Positions 9,861-21,665 are shown, counted from the first letter of the stretch. The stretch is DNA of 64,000 nt from Progne subis subis (GCA_022316685.1 JAKJHU010000628.1:62001-126000), one strand, 5' to 3'. The notes: a model not told the origin generated them from the letters alone. Translations and numbers: made by a program.

Positions 9861-10737
9861 GGGGGGAAGGGCAGGGCAGAATTCCCGGGAATTCCCCTGG
9901 ATCCCCTCCTGGCATCCCCCGGGACCCTCCTCGGCCAAGCCCTGCGGGACCCCCGGGCCGGGCTGTGCCCAACTCCCGGGGCTGTGCTCAAACTCTGCCT
10001 GGAGCCCGCTGGCTTCGGCCCAAAGCGGGGGAAGCCCCGCCATCCGCAGATCCATTTTTTCCTGCGGCTGCGGGTCCCAGCCCCAGCGGAGCAGGACTGG
10101 GCACGGGCACTGGGATCCCTGATCCCCGATCTCCTGCTCTCGCTCTCTCCTGTGCTCTCCCTTTCCTTCGGGCGATCATCAATCCCAGAGCGGCCGGAGA
10201 GCCCCATGCCCACGTCGGGTTTCCCAGGAAAGGGAGGCCTGGGGGTGAGGTGCCCCGGGCTGGCCGGGAATGGGGGTCCGGGGGTGCCCTGACTAATGGG
10301 AACAGGGGATGCAGGGGCTGGGAGAGGAGGATACCCGGGAAAGGGGGTGCAGGGGGTGTCGCTGCAGGATAAGGGGGTGCAGGGGGTCCCGGAGCTGGGG
10401 AAGGAGATGCGGGGGGTCCCAGTGCCCAGGAATGGGGATTCCAGGGGGTGCCAGAGGGGTTCCCCAAAGACCCTCGAAGGGGGGAGCAGGAGCTGGGTCA
10501 GGAGGTGTGGGGAGAGAAAAGGGGGTGAGCTCGGCATGGGGGGGACATGGGGGAGTCCCACGTGCTCTGAGGGGGGACACGACACCCAGGGACCCCCCTC
10601 ATCTTCTCCCGCAGGGGAGGCCGAGCCCCAGCCCAGGCAGATGGAGCCCAACACGAAGCTCCTGAGCCCCGGCAGCATCGTGGGGGGGCGGGAGGGGCAG
10701 GATCCAGGAAAGGGCGGCAGCTGCTGGGAAGGGACCA

Positions 10738-11178
10738 GGATGGACTGGGACAGGCTGGGATGGACTGGGACACTGGCATACACCGAGGGACACCGGGATA
10801 CACCAGGATACACCGGGCCCAGGACTGGCACCCACTGGGAGCAGGATCAGAGCATACTGGGACCCAGCAGGACCAACACTGGGGAACAGGGATCATCGTG
10901 GGACCAGCTGGGATTAGACTGAGAGTGACTGGGATGTTACTGGTGGAAAATGGAACCTTACTGGGCCAAGTGGATGTGACCGGGAATGACTGAGTATGCT
11001 AACAGTAACTGGGATATACTGGGTGTGTCTATGAACATACCAGAGGTGACTGGGAACACATTGAGAGGGACTGGGATTGACTGGGTCTATACTGAGGGCA
11101 ACCAGGATTGACTGGGACCATGCTGGGAGAGTGGGATCAGCGTGGACTCATACTGGGATTGTACTTGGAATGACTGGG
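10738..11178. repeat. ACTGGGA-rich minisatellite, left part
   Basis: Degenerate repeats of about 10-25 bases contain ACTGGGA, often as CATACTGGGA. The array stops at the provirus at 11179 and resumes at 21666, so it was one array split by insertion. A reverse-oriented relative is at 35605-36368. Confidence 0.85.
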
Positions 11179-12075
11179 TGTCACGATCCGCTCGTACAAG
11201 CGGGGGTCGTGATGGTTTGTTTACTGATCTCAGAGTGCAAAACACAACACAGAGGGGATTTCAGCATTAAAACAAATGCACCTTTTATTGATTGACCCCA
11301 GCAAATGTGATAGAGGGATTAAGAGTAAGAGAGAGAGAGAGAGAGAGAGAGAGATCGGGGAAAGGGGGGATATAGCTACCAAACGTGGAGACGGAGTCCT
11401 CGTGGTCCGGTCGATGGGTCCGGTCGATGGGTCCGCCTGTCACGTCGGGGAGAGGCGCTCTCCAAATCTCTGGTTAACTCAGGGGTTTTTATTATAGTCC
11501 TCAGTCACGGGGGGAACAGGTAAAAGTGTTGAAGCTCCGGAGGGGGAACAGGTAGTTCATGTTCTTAGCAGTAAGTAAGAGCCGTTGTCTTCTTGGTCCA
11601 ACGATCACGCCTCCAGGCAAACATCTCGCTTTGGTTAAGTCAGCCCCCACCCCCAGTATTGGGGTTGTCGGGGTCTGATGTCTCAGTCCTTGAGAGGGGC
11701 TTCATATAGGGGTCTCAATCTCAGTCCTTGCAAGGGGGTTTTGATCTCTGTCTGTCATGGTGATTGCGAAGCAGATGAAGGATTTTCTGTGGGGGACCAC
11801 CAAAGTTACCCCAGAAAGTTCCCTTTGGCCAAGAGGTGGGGAAATTCCTAGGCTATTGTCATGAAGCAGGGACCGTGAAGCAGGTGTAATCTTCGGGTAC
11901 AGAACTACCATTACACTGCTCAAAGCCCGTGTACTGTGGCGTGGTGACACAGGAAAATGCGCCTACAGACGATTGGCAAGCATCCACCTCGAGCAGGCCA
12001 GAACTGCAGTGGGGTCCTTGGGGTCCTTATGACGATCATGAGGCAAATGAGGGAAACTTCGGACAGACTCTTACA
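11179..12075 (-). repeat. 3' LTR of provirus 1
   Basis: The LTR is 897 bases and starts and ends TG/CA. On the minus strand it has a TATA-like CTATAATAAAAACC (near 11495), a GA-rich microsatellite (about 11325-11354) and AATAAA just after CAATC (near 11290), consistent with U3-R-U5. A 13-base CGGTCGATGGGTC unit is duplicated near 11408-11433, unlike in the other LTR of this provirus. Confidence 0.9.
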
Positions 12076-12346
12076 TCACCCCGTGACTCACGATTGTCTT
12101 CAAGAGATCTTCTTTTGCAGGGTTCCGTAGTGGCGTTGCGAGGTCTTCAGGACTCCTCAACGTTGGTAGTATATCCCGAGAAAGAGAGGTAGCATGTAGA
12201 GAGGGAGGAAAAGAAGGAAAAGGAAAAGTAGAAAAGGGAAAAGTAAGAGTAATTAATTCAGGTTATAAAACAAATCACAATTAATCAAAACAATAAAAAC
12301 AATCAGTATTAATTAGAATAATTCTTTTATAACAAATCACAAAAAA

Positions 12347-15100
12347 TCAAAAGTAATTTTCAAAAATTACAAAAGGAAATAATTTCAAAATATACATTAA
12401 TCGTCTTGTGTCAATAGTCTTGGGAATGTCCATGGGGAAGAGGATATCTGCCAGGTTATGAGCATTAATTATGGACGTCAACCGTGTTAACCGTTTCATC
12501 ATTCTCCAATTCATAATGAATAAGATTGCTGAAAAAAGAAAACCAATTAAAACTAAAATCAAAAGGACAATTATAGGATGACACAATTTGTTCAAAGCAC
12601 TTGTGGCAGTAGGTGACCACTCGAAAAGAGTATCCCACCATTTGTGCTCGATATCTTTTCTTACCCTTTCTATAACACGATGTATTTCTTTCACATTATG
12701 ATGAACAGTTATCAGGGTTTTCTGTCCGTCTTTCTTGATTTTTTCCAAAATTTCTATTAAGTCCTGGTGAAGCAACAATTGCTTCACCAAAGTTAAGTTC
12801 ATTCCAATGGGAGTAGGTGATAGTTTGTGAATTAATGTGTAATTCGATTGCAAAAGGTAATGAGTAGTAACTGGAGCTTTATATGAAAAATCACATCCTG
12901 TAATTTTAGTAAAATTACAAGCACAGAAGTTTGAATGATTTTTAGTGTCTACTACTATGTTTTCTACAAATACCATATCACGAGTAGTTCTAAAGCATGC
13001 ACTACCATTGCCTATATATATAAGGACTGTTCCAGGGGCCTCGTTAGGATGAATTTCAAAATGACAGATATTTTGCTCTGTATCCAGACAAACATCTTGG
13101 GCTATAATTGCATTACTTTCACAGATAAACCCTTGTTGTTCTCAGACAATACAGGATTCTAAGTTAACAGTTTGCCATTTCTCACCAATCTGACGGGCCC
13201 ATTCCCTATGCTCGGAAGGATAGACAATAGCTCCATCATGGTTCAATCCTAACACAATGATAGGGAATATCGAATGTACTGAAGCATTTCGTATGGTTAA
13301 CACAAAAGCTGTAGCCATGTTTGTAATGGGGTTGTAAGTAAAATTTACTAAGTTCCACCAGGATTGGAATTCTCTTTCAAAGTCAGTGGCATTGTCCCAA
13401 ATTATTTTCCGAATTTCAGTAGGAAAAGTGCCTTCTTCACCTTCTCTTATAATAGAGGCAGCAACGGACTGCATCCACAATTGAGCTTGGATACAGCTGA
13501 GGGCCAAAGAAACATTGTTTTGTGTAGCATTCAGTGCATCAATTATCAATTTATGATCTTTTACATTTACCTTTTCCCAATTTGGTAATATGTTTGATAA
13601 CAACCACTGATGTGTTCCCAAAGCCATTAAGGACGACTGTAGTGGTTGTTGTAATTTAGTCAAATCTCTAGTTGTGGTAGCCAATTTATTCATTAATACT
13701 TCTGAATCAATGCTATTTAGAATTCCCAATCCTGTTCCCATAACACCAGTTATATCTCTAATTGTCCGCCTTTTAAAAGAGTTCCGTTTTCGCAACCAAG
13801 TTGTCCATCCTTCAAAGGAAGTCTGCAGGAAGGGTGAACAAGCTGGCTGAATTTCTGAGACGTTATTTTGCATGAGTAATTTGACCTGCTTAAGAGACCA
13901 TACTGGATTAAACAGTATTTGTTGTTGTCCAGTCTTCCTAATTATATATGGTCCAATTTCAGAAATTCTTGGGTCAAGTGTAACTGGCGGTTGAGTTGGA
14001 GTAGTATGCGTTGTAGTAAATTGGGCTATAACGTTTATTTTAAACTTAAAAGAAAGCCCTTCAGTATTTTTGGCCCAAAGACAAACTACTTCCACTGTTT
14101 GTGCTAGTGTGAAATTGTACCAACAGTCCTGTATGCTCGGGTGTGTGCAGACTTCTTCATGCTTATATATTTGTTTTGTCAAAACACTGATGGAAGTTGC
14201 CTTACTATAGGTGGTTCCATTTATCATTCGACATCCTATACTAATCTTTTCTCCCACTATTCCCTGAAGCTGCCATAATTTTTGTTTTTCCCATTCCTGT
14301 CTGGTATATACCTGATTTTCATGCATAACCATAGTTGACAGGTTTAAATCTTTTACATCCCCCATGGATCCAGTAAAATGAACAAAAGCTTGGGACCAAG
14401 GCCATTCAGAATTATGTTGGAAAAAGGGATCTTTCACCCGTTGAGGGGTGACTATTGTAGTACTCTGTGTGGATTGTGTTATGGGGTTTAACTTAAATTT
14501 ATAAACTAAACCTTTAAAACCTGATGGATTCGTTGAGTTATTTTGCCAACGACATGTTACATAAGTGGGCTTAACTAAAACAAAGCTGTACCAGCAATCA
14601 GTTGGTTCATTATTACAATCCTTTGTAATTGCCATATTATTGGTGTTGGGGCTTGAAGTGTAATTACCCACATATTCTTGACGGCAGCACAGGGTAAGGG
14701 GAATTTGTTTAGTGCAGTTCCACTTTTTAGTAGGGCATAATTCTGCTGTAGGGATATACAAATAATTTTTTCCATCTGGTTCTAAGAAATTCCCAGCAAA
14801 TGTAATGGAAGAGGCTTTCTCATGGCGATATCCTTCCACCTTTCTACATGCTATCATAATTACTTCACCCACTGTTCCAATTAGGGTTTTAATCCACTCC
14901 TTCTGATCCCATCCCCACTCGTTCAGACGGTATGCCTTCGAGCCATGCTGTACCACAGTTGCTAGATTCGGCTGACGACCTTTGGGATAAGATCCTAAAA
15001 CATTAGTGTACTTGACGATAGCTTCAGACCACGGCCACTCTGAGGAATCCTGGCCGTGGTATTGTGGTAGAATGCAGAAGAACATCACTAGTTTTATCAC
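12347..15100 (-). pseudogene. env: env of provirus 1, interrupted
   Basis: Env mediates attachment and membrane fusion. The frame opens at 15100 with GTG where provirus 2 has ATG, because one extra base disrupts the start; the next ATG is five codons on. A signal peptide is followed by two copies of one surface domain (about 15049-14480 and 14414-14020), each with EWPWS, a GxVGE...C segment and DCWYxF. A basic furin-like cluster lies near 13795-13770, then a Gly-rich fusion-peptide-like stretch and heptad-like helix. An in-frame TGA at 13144-13142 interrupts the transmembrane part, which continues in the same frame to 12347 with a membrane anchor (near 12590-12530, IIVLLILVLIGFLF) and short tail. 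I see no classical CX6CC motif. Confidence 0.8.
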
Positions 15101-15132
15101 TGGTTCAGATTATCCTTATGTCCCCCGGGGTT

Positions 15133-15170
15133 CTTCTGTAAAAAGTAAACAACAGAAAAAAAAAAAAAAT
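15133..15170 (-). promoter_or_regulatory. Likely env splice acceptor of provirus 1
   Basis: On the minus strand a run of T and C ends in TTTTTACAG, with the AG at 15137-15136, about 35 bases upstream of the env frame. This is the expected position for the acceptor of a subgenomic env mRNA. Confidence 0.6.
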
Positions 15171-15197
15171 TCTGCCACTAGGAGGCAGAGACAATGA

Positions 15198-18100
15198 TTA
15201 GAATGATGGAATTATCCAGCGTGTGTTTATCCGATGCTCTTTCCCCAGGGCATCAGAGGCTACCCATGTAAAATTATTCAGAGGGGTTTGTAGTATTAGG
15301 GGTACTTCCCCTACAGTAGGGAGATCCACTAAAACAGGTTGTCCAGGGTAATGTACAGGATTCTTAGGATCTTCAGGTCCCTGTGGCGAGGGGATTATGC
15401 TCGGAGCCGTAGGGCAAAAGGCAGTAATTTTGGGACAGCCATTTGTTCCCCATCTGCTATTCACTTCCTTTAACTGCCTCCCACAGCCGAACATCCCAGT
15501 TTCCCTCCTGTGGTTTCAGAAGTCGTTTCAAGAGGCCATTTGTTCTTTCTACGATCCCATTAGCTTGAGGGTAGTAAGGGGTGTGAAAAACCCATTTAAT
15601 TCCTTCATTTTTTGCCCAATCCTGTACTACTCTAGCAGTGAAGTGGGATCCAGTTATCAGATTGAATTTCCTGAGGTTTCGGGAAAGTTCCAAACCACTC
15701 CTGCAATGCTCTAACAGTATTGTCTCCTGTAGCTCTTTGAAAAGCATTTGCCTGGACTAACCCAGATATAATCTCTACTCCTGCCAATACAAAATGTTTA
15801 CCTCCTGACTTCTTGAAGGGGCCGATATAATCTACCTGCCACGCATCCCACAAGCCTTTGCCTTCTCTTAAATGCAGAGGGTCGTCTTCCAAAGGGTGTC
15901 TTTCCAGTCTTTTACGACATTGTTCGCAGGCAGATATACATGTTTTACACATTTCCCTAGTGACAGGCCAACCCCGAGCATGAGCTTCCTTGTACAGATC
16001 TTTTGCACCTGTGTGCTGTCTTTTTACATGCAGCCATTCTAACAATTGATCCCAGTCTTCTATGATTTGTTCCTTCTTTAGAGGACTGAGTTTTGCTAAT
16101 TCATCAGCTTTATTATTCCATTCTCCTGCTGGATTTCCATCTGTTTGGTGAGAAGCAACCCATCCAACGGCAAAATTTCCTTGGCTTGCAATATTAAAAA
16201 TTTCCTGCCATTTTTCCTTCTGCCAGATTGGAATTCTATTAACTTCCCAACCATTTTGTTGCCAAAACAGAAGCCACTCAGTGCATCCTTTATACACGGC
16301 ATAGGAATCAGTGTAAATGCAGACAAAAGAGGTGTTTTGTATCTCATGCTGGAAAACACTCCAGACAGCTATCAGTTCTCCAACCTGGGCACTGCCTTCT
16401 CCTTCAGTTATAATTCGTTCCCCAGAGGAAATGTGGAGGGCTGCTGCCCTGTATCTCCACACCTTTCCCTCCCGCCTGGCAGAGGCATCAGTGAACCAAG
16501 AATTTGTTGATTGTTCAGGGGAGAAAGGAGGGGCTACTTTAATCACAGAGGCAGGTTTCTCTTGGGTGTTATCCAAGCTCTCAGTTTCTTGGATTGCTAA
16601 GTTTTTTACAGCTCCTTCTGTTACTGAGAAAGTGTTGCAGTAGTATTCAATCTGAGCATACCACTTTCTAACTGAGGCCCTCTGGGCGACTCCCTCAGGT
16701 GGGGGGGTCCCAGCCGTGATGGCTTTGATTACTTTAAAAGGACCTCTCAAAACAATCGGTTGTTGTCGAGTAATTTTTTCCACCTCTATGAGAGCTAAGC
16801 TAACCACAAACAGCCCCTTTTCCCAGATGGTGTATCTTTTCTCAGCATCTTTGAAGCCACAGGAATAAAAACCAACAGGTCTTGTAGGACCTTCAGGACC
16901 CCGTTGCCATATGTGTATTGATAGCCCTGAGGAGGCAAATCCCCATTCTACCTGGAAAGGGTCTGTAGGATGGATAGGGCCTAATGACTGATGAGCTGTA
17001 GCTTCAAAAATTAGCAATTGTAGTGCTTCTTCTTGAGCAGGAGTCCAGTCCCATTTTACTCCTTTCCTCAGCAAGTCATAAAGGGGCCTGGCAATTATTG
17101 AGAAATCTGGAATGTGTTTTCTCCAGAACACTAACAGTCCTAGAGCTTGTTGGAGATCTTTCCTAGATTCAGGCATTTTAATCTGATCTAAAGAGGTTAG
17201 GGTATCCGGTGGAATACATGTCATACCTCCTTTCCACCAAATTCCCAAAAACTTCACTTCCTGGGAAGGTTTTTGGATTTTTTCAGAGGGAATCTGTAAA
17301 TTCAGGCTTTCTAAGTGAGAGATTATTTCCTGTTGGGTATCCCCCACTACTCCTATTTCATCCCCTCCCACCAGAATATCATCGATGTATTGGTAGACGT
17401 CCACATTATCAGGTTTGGGTATTTTCTCTAATTCTTTGGCTAAAGCATGGTGAGCCAGGGTGGGGGAGTGCTTGTACCCTTGGGGAAGTCTAGTGAAAGT
17501 GTATTGCTGTCCTTCCCATGTGAAGGCAAAACGGTCCATGTCTTCTGGCTGTATAGGTATCATAAAAAACATGTCTTTGACATCTATAGTTGCCATGATT
17601 GAGTGAGCCTTTTCCTGGATTGATGTTATTAATTCAGCTAAGTTAGGAACCGCTGCTGTGAGAGGGTCTGTGTTGGCATTAAGCCTGCGAAAATCTACTG
17701 TTAGTCTCCACTTCCCATTAGGTTTTCGAACAGGCCACACTGGAGAATTGAAAGGAGAGTGAGTATTGACAATTACTCCTTGGTCTCGCAAGTCCTGTAT
17801 AACTGTTTTAATGCCTTCTTTGGCGCCAGAAGGGAGGGGGTATTGTTTCACATTAGTAGTTTTACTATAAGGTAGTGCAGGTGCTGTTTGAAGTAATCTA
17901 ATGTTGATTGGCGGTGCACCAAAAGACCACAAAAATCCCTCAGAATCTTCCCACTGCCTTCCAGCGAGAACATCCATCCCTAATAAGTTGTTTGGAATAT
18001 CTCCAATTACCATTTTGACAACCAACTGATCTTCTTCTCCAGGAAGCATAAGTTTTACTAAAGCCATATTCATAGATTCGGTAGTTCCTAGAGCATTAAG

Positions 18101-18276
18101 AATGCAACATTGTCTTTTTGTTGGAACAACTCCACACTTCTGGGCGTCCCTTTTGTTAGTGCAGAGATTTGAGCCCCAGTGTCAACCAAGAAGGTTACAA
18201 ATACTCGTTTGGGACCCGTAATAGCTGTGATCAATATATCTCCCGATTTATTTTTAGTGAGCATTCTTAAATACAT
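15198..18276 (-). pseudogene. pol: pro-pol of provirus 1, frameshifted
   Basis: The protease active site (LVDTGAQIS) is in the frame 18276-18088. The frame then shifts near 18090 and a long frame runs 18073-15632 (813 codons). It holds reverse transcriptase (LTVDFRRLN, LPQGY, YIDD near residue 226), RNase H (WFTDAS near residue 525, then the Glu and two further Asp), the integrase zinc finger (from about residue 685, HTGAKDL ... CEQC) and the first catalytic Asp (QVDYIGP). Frame breaks near 15650 and 15475 separate the second Asp, the Glu (GIVERTN) and the C-terminal domain, which ends at 15198. The WQVDYIGP...FVLAG integrase style resembles ERV-L. No dUTPase is visible. Confidence 0.85.
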
Positions 18277-18317
18277 CCATACTCCGTTTCTTCGCCCACT
18301 ATTAAGAAACGGAGAAT

Positions 18318-19895
18318 TTAGTTTCCCTGGGGTGATGTTTGTTTTGATTTACAGCCTGAATTACCAGGGAGAGTCTGGGAGAGGGTTAGTTTTGGTTCAC
18401 TGTCTGAATCTCGAGAGGGGAGGGGTGCACTGGGTTGAGTTGATAAATTTGGTTTTCGAGAGTGCCAATTAGTTATAATTTTTTGTAATTTTTCAAGGGG
18501 CAAACCATCCATCACTTCCCTGGGGACCCCCCTTTTAATGCCTAGCAGCCACCAAGGGTGGCGATTAGAGATCTGTTTTCCCTTCTCTGAATCCTCACTA
18601 TGAGGGGTCCCGATAAAACGAACACCTTTTATTTTTTCTGATTTCTCTTCCTGGGTTTTCACAGGCCCATATTGTCTATTATAATTAATTAAATCTACGG
18701 CAACATCCCCCCATGTCCAAACTTTGCAGCTACTGGCAGGTGAACTAGATTGAGAAGCTGGGGGCTGAGAAGGGGTTGAATATGGAGTTAACCCAGGACC
18801 GGTAGATTCAGTTTGGTTGCATGGGCTTCCAAGGACTCTTTCCAGCCTTTCCACAGGACCTAATGCCATTATGGTCTTTTGTAAAGTAATTGCTGTAGGT
18901 TTGAGTGATTCTGGAAGCCCCCGAATTAAAGGGGTCATGAGTTCTGGTTTCACTGGTAATTGCATCGGGGATTCAAAACCAGGAACCAATTTCTTTTCAT
19001 GGATCATTTGCAGACAGGCGGCTTTTTGAACGCTTTCTAGGAGTTGGTCAGGGGTAGGAGCTATGGCTAAGGGGTCTCCCCTTCCCAGAGAATTTATTCC
19101 CCCGGCCTAAAAAGCCGCACGCTGTGTTAGGGACCAAGCGTCATGTTTATCACCTGTTGTTAAGAAAACTCCATGTCCCCAGTATCCATTAGCCTCATGT
19201 TCTGTTAATTTAATTTGGTCTCCACCAGTGAGGGACACTCAGAATACATACTCTGTCTCTGATTCTTGTGGGAGGCGGCTGTATTCCTTTTTTAGCTTAG
19301 CCAATTCAGTAGCGCTGTATGGTATATGTTTGGTTGTGATATGTGGTTCAAAATCTTCATCATTCATGTAATTGTATTCTGTTTTAACCAAGGGTCTCAA
19401 GTGAGGACAGCAGATTTCCCCGCAGTTTTTGACTGTTTCAAGTTCCTTATGGGGATAAATTTGTTTAATGTGAGGAGTTTCCTTCTCCTCTGTTTCCATA
19501 GAGGAATCAACATTATAGGAGTTTTTAACACGTTCCTCTCTAAGGGCAGCTCTCAGTGCACAGATCTCATTCCTTTCTTCATTTAATTGTTTTTGCAAAA
19601 TTTCAACTAGGTTTTGAAGGGAGTCTATTATAGCTTTTTCCTCACTTCTTCGCTTAAAGCGACTTTCTACAGCTGCTGAAAGACAGGCTCCCAAAACCGA
19701 GCAGAGTATACTTTTGTTTTTGCCCAGTTTAAATCTTGTTTCATGTTGTAAAGAGCATACTCTATCAACAATATTTTCCAAATTAAACCAATTACTTTGT
19801 GTCCACTCTTCTCCTCCCGGAAAAGGCTTGGCATTGTGTTTAGCAAGTAATGCATAAAATGCAGCTTTGTCTTTTGTACTAAGATTTTCAGTCAT
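18318..19895 (-). pseudogene. gag: gag of provirus 1, two in-frame stops
   Basis: Gag builds the virus core. The frame starts at ATG 19895 (MTENLSTKDK) and would span 525 codons to 18318, but has TGA at 19241-19239 and TAG at 19109-19107; provirus 2 has sense codons at both places. The N-terminal part has a Glu/Arg-rich coiled-coil region (LQKQLNEERNEICALR). A capsid-like region follows (LITLQ-type helices around 18950), then Ser/Pro-rich sequence. No CCHC zinc knuckle is visible. pro-pol lies in a different frame downstream. Confidence 0.75.
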
Positions 19896-19900
19896 TTTGT

Positions 19901-20490
19901 GAAGGGATCAAAACCACAACAGGGAGGAAATACTTAGTTACACACACACACAGCTCGGCTGTGTCTCCCTTCGCTTCCCTGAGTGGGTGAAGAGACAAAA
20001 TCTGCCTGGGAGGCCCTGCTTAGTTTCTTCAGGTTGTCCCTTCCTTCCCAGACAGTCCAGAAACAGTTTCAAAGTACAAGCTTAGTCTTTTACACTAAAG
20101 TTTCATTAATTTTATGAAGGGATCAGAACCACAACAGGGAGGAATACTTAGTTACACACACACACAGCTCAGCTGTGTCTCCCTTCGCTTCCCTGAGTGG
20201 GTTGAAGAGACAAAATCTGCCTGGGAGGCCCTGCTTAGTTTCTTCAGGTTGTCCCTTCCTTCCCAGACAGTCCAGAAACAGTTTCAAAGTACAGCTTAGT
20301 CTTTTACACTAAAGTTTCATTAATTTTATGAAGGGATCAGAACCACAACAGGGAGGAAATACTTAGTTACACACACACACAGCTCAGCTGTGTCTCCCTT
20401 CGCTTCCCTGAGTGGGTGAAGAGACAAAATCTGCCTGGGAGGCCCTGCTTAGTTTCTTCAGGTTGTCCCCTTCCTTCCCAGACAGTCCAA
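19901..20490 (-). repeat. Three tandem leader repeats in provirus 1
   Basis: A unit of 214-215 bases begins at 19901, 20116 and 20330, each with GAAGGGATCA, a CA microsatellite and TCTGCCTGGGAGGCCCTG. The array lies in the untranslated leader just upstream of gag. Provirus 2 has two units. Confidence 0.9.
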
Positions 20491-20747
20491 ATTCACACAA
20501 ACACAAAAACAGTTTCCCCTTTTGCACTAAGAGATCTTTTGTGAAATTCTGAAGACAGAACCCTCAATTGACTATGGGGGTGCTTATCACTTAGGCGTGT
20601 GCAGTTTGCGGGAAATTCGAGTCGCCCCCCTTGCTTTCTAGCTCTGTTCAACCCTTTCGGGAATGACAGGCTAGGTGCGGCTGGAGCGAAACGTCCTTCC
20701 CCTATTACAGCCTACACACAACCCTGCAAACCCCTCCGTCTATCAGA

Positions 20748-20765
20748 ATCCTGTCCGTGACACCA
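20748..20765 (-). other. Candidate primer-binding site of provirus 1
   Basis: Six bases inside the 5' LTR the minus strand reads TGGTGTCACGGACAGGAT, starting TGG as expected for a sequence pairing with a tRNA 3' CCA end. The first eight bases fit leucine tRNA primers but the rest does not match well. Provirus 2 has TGGCGTCACG here. Confidence 0.45.
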
Positions 20766-20771
20766 ATTTAA

Positions 20772-20917
20772 TGTCACGATCCGCTCGTACAAGCGGGGGT
20801 CGTGATGGTTCGTTTACTGATCTCAGAGTGCAAAACACAACACAGAGGGGATTTCAGCATTAAAACAAATGCACCTTTTATTGATTGACCATAGCAAATG
20901 CAATAGAGGGATTAAGA

Positions 20918-20960
<43 letters not shown>

Positions 20961-21665
20961 GGGAAAGGGGGGATATAGCTACCAAACGTGGAGACGGAGT
21001 CCTCGTGGTCCGGTCGATGGGTCCGCCTGTCACGTCGGGGAGAGGCGCTCTCCAAATCTCTGGTTAACTCAGGGGTTTTTATTATAGTCCTCAGTCACGG
21101 GGGGAACAGGTAAAAGTGTTGAAACTCCCGAGGGGGAACAGGTAGTTCATGTTCTTAGCAGTAAGTGAGAGCCATTGTCTTCTTGGTCCAACGATCACGC
21201 CTCCAGGTAAACATCTCGCTTTGGTTAAGTCAGCCCCCACCCCCAGTATTGGGGTTGTCGGGGTCTGATGTCTCAGTCCTTGAGAGGGGCTTCATATAGG
21301 GGTCTCAATCTCAGTCCTTGCAAGGGGGTTTTGATCTCTGTCTGTCATGGTGATTGCGAAGCAGATGAAGGATTTTCTGTGGGGGACCACCAAAGTTACC
21401 CCAGAAAGTTCCCTTTGGCCAAGAGGTGGGGAAATTCATAGGCTATTGTCATGAAGCAGGGACCGTGAAGCAGGTGCAATCTTCGGGTACAGAACTACCA
21501 TTACACTGCTCAAAGCCAGTGTACCGTGGCGTGGTGACACAGGAAAATGCGCCTACAGATGATTGGCAAGCATCCACCTCGAGCAGGCCAGAACTGCAGT
21601 GGGGTCCTCGGGGTCCTTATGACGATCGTGAGGCAAATGAGGGAAACTTCGGACAGACTCTTACA
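20772..21665 (-). repeat. 5' LTR of provirus 1
   Basis: This 894-base LTR is highly similar to 11179-12075, with the same TATA-like box, AATAAA signal, GA microsatellite (about 20919-20956) and terminal hairpin. Confidence 0.9.

Larger units (their letters stand above)
11179..21665 (-). mobile_element. ERVL-like endogenous provirus 1 with env
   Basis: This is a full-layout provirus of 10487 bases on the minus strand: 5' LTR, leader, gag, pro-pol, env, 3' LTR. The outer ends are TG...CA and both flanks read CTGGG (11174-11178 and 21666-21670), a 5-bp target duplication, though the target is itself a CTGGG-rich minisatellite. Protease, reverse transcriptase, RNase H and integrase resemble class III (ERV-L/spuma-like) elements. 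gag has two stops, pol has at least three frame breaks, and env has lost its usual start and carries an in-frame stop, so it cannot be autonomous. Confidence 0.9.

Noticed and set aside
9524..10831. 435-codon open frame on the minus strand.
   Set aside because: It crosses the MHC promoter and leader in another frame and consists of translated GC-rich minisatellite.
11325..11354. GA-rich arrays in the LTRs considered as independent microsatellite loci.
   Set aside because: They occur at the same place in all five LTRs and are part of the element.
20748..20765. Assigning the provirus to a specific tRNA primer.
   Set aside because: Only the first eight bases fit leucine tRNA; the remaining bases do not allow a firm assignment.
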